Origin: Ignavibacteriota bacterium
GTDB lineage: Bacteria; Bacteroidota; Ignavibacteria; UBA10030; UBA6906
Length of the DNA stretch: 7,507 nt
Assembly: GCA_016209805.1 (NCBI GenBank)
Contig: JACQVJ010000202.1
Span: forward strand, 1-7,507
Reading direction: 5' to 3'
The notes under the pieces were generated by a model. It searched no databases. It saw only the letters and a program-made list of their open reading frames with translations, and was not told the origin of the DNA. Position 1 is the first letter of the stretch. Each line of letters opens with the position of its first letter. This document shows, piece after piece, positions 6,362-7,507 of this stretch. The position numbers and the translations under genes were made by a program.

Positions 6362-7054
6362 TCAATCCTTCCAGATGTAATCAAACAGCATGAACGACGT
6401 GGTAACAACGACCACAATATACGAAACTAGTATCTGAAATTCACCTAGAGCTTCATTGAAAAAAGCCCCTTCGGCTGCGCGTCTCGTTGCCTTAATGACT
6501 GTTAACAAGAGAGGTAACAGTATGGGGAACGAGAGGACCGGGTACAAAGTTCCTTTTGTGTTTGCCTTTGCGATGATGGCTGCAATAATCGTGGCTGCGG
6601 CAGCGAGTCCCACACTTCCCAAGAGAATTGTCACCGCGAAGATCGCATACGTCCTCACCACGAACCCGGAAATGAAAAGAGCATAGAGGGTAACTGTCAG
6701 GAGGTTCAACCCAATGACGAGGACAAGATTGAATAACAGCTTCCCCAGGAACACTGCACCGGGAGAAGCCAGCAATTGGAGAGTCATGGCGGTTCCTCTT
6801 TCTTCTTCCATGACAAACGTGCGGGAGAGACCGGACATGGAGGCAAAAAAAATCACTACCCAGAGCATTCCAGCCAATGCGTCAGCAGGTGCTTGTTCAG
6901 AGCCCAACGAGAACAAGATAATGGAAATGGTCGTTATCACGAACATGATCAACGCGCTCATTGCGTACCGCGTCCGCAACTCTGACCGCCAGTCTTTCTG
7001 GAAAATTGCAGCTGCGGATCGGATCCAGGTTGCGACGGGCTCAGTTCTTGACAT
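6362..7054 (-). CDS. ccmB: Heme exporter membrane subunit CcmB
   Basis: A 230-residue membrane protein with six hydrophobic stretches (about 33-50, 58-78, 100-127, 135-165, 172-187, 207-226), forming with CcmA an ABC transporter. In the Ccm pathway ATP hydrolysis by CcmAB drives release of holo-CcmE from CcmC. Family landmarks are the N-terminal amphipathic KDWRSELRTRYA (20-31) and the segment LSRTFVMEEERGT followed by LQLLASP (76-98). The E. coli protein has 220 residues. The ATG at 7054 gives a 14-base overlap with the end of ccmA and the expected N-terminus. The frame is open further upstream to 7111, but those residues lie over ccmA. No good ribosome site precedes the ATG, so translation probably depends on coupling to ccmA. 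It ends one base before the ccmC start. Confidence 0.92.
   Translation of the reverse strand: MSRTEPVATWIRSAAAIFQKDWRSELRTRYAMSALIMFVITTISIILFSLGSEQAPADALAGMLWVVIFFASMSGLSRTFVMEEERGTAMTLQLLASPGAVFLGKLLFNLVLVIGLNLLTVTLYALFISGFVVRTYAIFAVTILLGSVGLAAAATIIAAIIAKANTKGTLYPVLSFPILLPLLLTVIKATRRAAEGAFFNEALGEFQILVSYIVVVVTTSFMLFDYIWKD
6366..6370 (-). promoter_or_regulatory. Ribosome binding site supporting the TTG start of ccmC
   Basis: AAGGA on the minus strand within the final codons of ccmB, five bases (TTGAG) before the TTG at 6360. The ccmB stop codon TGA lies inside the spacer. Confidence 0.6.
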
Positions 7055-7507
7055 TGAGATCGATTTGCATGTCGAACGTATCAATGTCACTGAGATCGTT
7101 TGTTGCAACAAGAAGTATCCCGTTTGGGAGTTGCTGTTTCATGATTTGCCGCACCATTCCAATACCTTCATCGTCAAGATTGGCTGTGGGTTCGTCGAGT
7201 ATGAGTATCGGAGGTTGATGGATCAGGGCGAAAGCATACTTCATCCGCTGCTTCATTCCGGAAGAAAATGTTCTGACGGGATCATTCCTGCGATCATGAA
7301 GAAATACTCTCTCCAGCATTTCGTCGATGGGTGAATCAGACGCAGCGACGCCACGAATTGCAAGTGCTAAACGGAGGTTTTCTTTCGCGCTAAACTCATC
7401 GTACATCTGCAGATATGGAGAAACAAGGCCGATGCATGATCGTTTGCTCCGGAATCTGCCGACAGATTGCATCTTGACGTTGACCGTCCCCTCGGTTGGT
7501 GTAAGCA
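7041..7507 (-). CDS. ccmA: Heme exporter ATP-binding subunit CcmA, C-terminal part (5' end outside window)
   Basis: An ABC-type ATPase, partner of CcmB. The reading frame is open to the right edge, so the start and the Walker A loop lie outside; 154 residues are visible. They begin LTPTEGTVNV, the strand just after Walker A in this family. Then come the Q-loop region (IGLVSPYLQMYDEFSAKENL), the signature FSSGMKQR and Walker B ILILDEPTANLDD with catalytic Glu. About 31 residues after that Glu the switch region reads VATNDL, with Asn where most ABC ATPases, including E. coli CcmA, have His. The Met at 7472 is internal and not a start. The assignment as CcmA rather than another ABC ATPase rests on its overlap with ccmB and the gene order ccmABCDEF. 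Confidence 0.88.
   Translation of the reverse strand, partial: LTPTEGTVNVKMQSVGRFRSKRSCIGLVSPYLQMYDEFSAKENLRLALAIRGVAASDSPIDEMLERVFLHDRRNDPVRTFSSGMKQRMKYAFALIHQPPILILDEPTANLDDEGIGMVRQIMKQQLPNGILLVATNDLSDIDTFDMQIDLNVKN

Noticed and set aside
6714..7334. A 206-codon plus-strand frame opposite ccmB and ccmA
   Set aside because: Antisense to two conserved genes with clear motifs; its translation shows no family features.

Overview
The window looks like chromosome from a Gram-negative member of the Bacteroidota/Chlorobiota/Ignavibacteriota (FCB) group. Four things point there: an outer-membrane TonB-dependent receptor with an N-terminal carboxypeptidase-regulatory-like domain; a bacillithiol-type deacetylase (BshB1); a cytochrome c maturation (Ccm) cluster containing the very short CcmD-like protein seen in that group; and a promoter of the form TTTG-N20-TATATTTC, close to the Bacteroidetes consensus. 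Base composition looks moderate and uniform, and I saw no insertion sequence, tRNA, rRNA, CRISPR or phage gene.

Layout. (1) Positions 1-1387, minus strand: the N-terminal 462 codons of a TonB-dependent receptor that runs off the left edge. (2) Positions 1388-1511: a 124-bp divergent intergenic region with a good promoter for the plus-strand genes. (3) Positions 1512-2684, plus strand: bshB1 followed 21 bp later by a small four-helix membrane protein of the DUF2231 type, probably one transcript. (4) Positions 2685-2755: a convergent intergenic region with a hairpin that can terminate both strands. (5) Positions 2756-7507, minus strand: ccmA (5' end outside the window), ccmB, ccmC, ccmD, ccmE and ccmF in that transcriptional order, tightly packed with overlaps or gaps under 60 bp.

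Function. The Ccm genes form a near-complete System I cytochrome c maturation module. CcmAB form an ABC transporter and CcmC/CcmD load heme onto the periplasmic chaperone CcmE. CcmF then transfers heme to the CXXCH motifs of apocytochromes. The variant is not the E. coli one. CcmE has Cys in place of the heme-linking His (CPSKY, a CxxxY motif), the ABC subunit has Asn where the switch (H-loop) His is expected, CcmF has an enlarged periplasmic domain, and no ccmG/ccmH/ccmI follows ccmF before the terminator. Together these resemble the 'System I*' type described for archaea and sulfate reducers.

Two start codons in the cluster (ccmC and ccmD) are best read as TTG, each with a well-placed Shine-Dalgarno. 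The ccmD gene is only 44 codons and easily missed. I see ordinary core metabolism with interesting variant residues, not a wholly new system.
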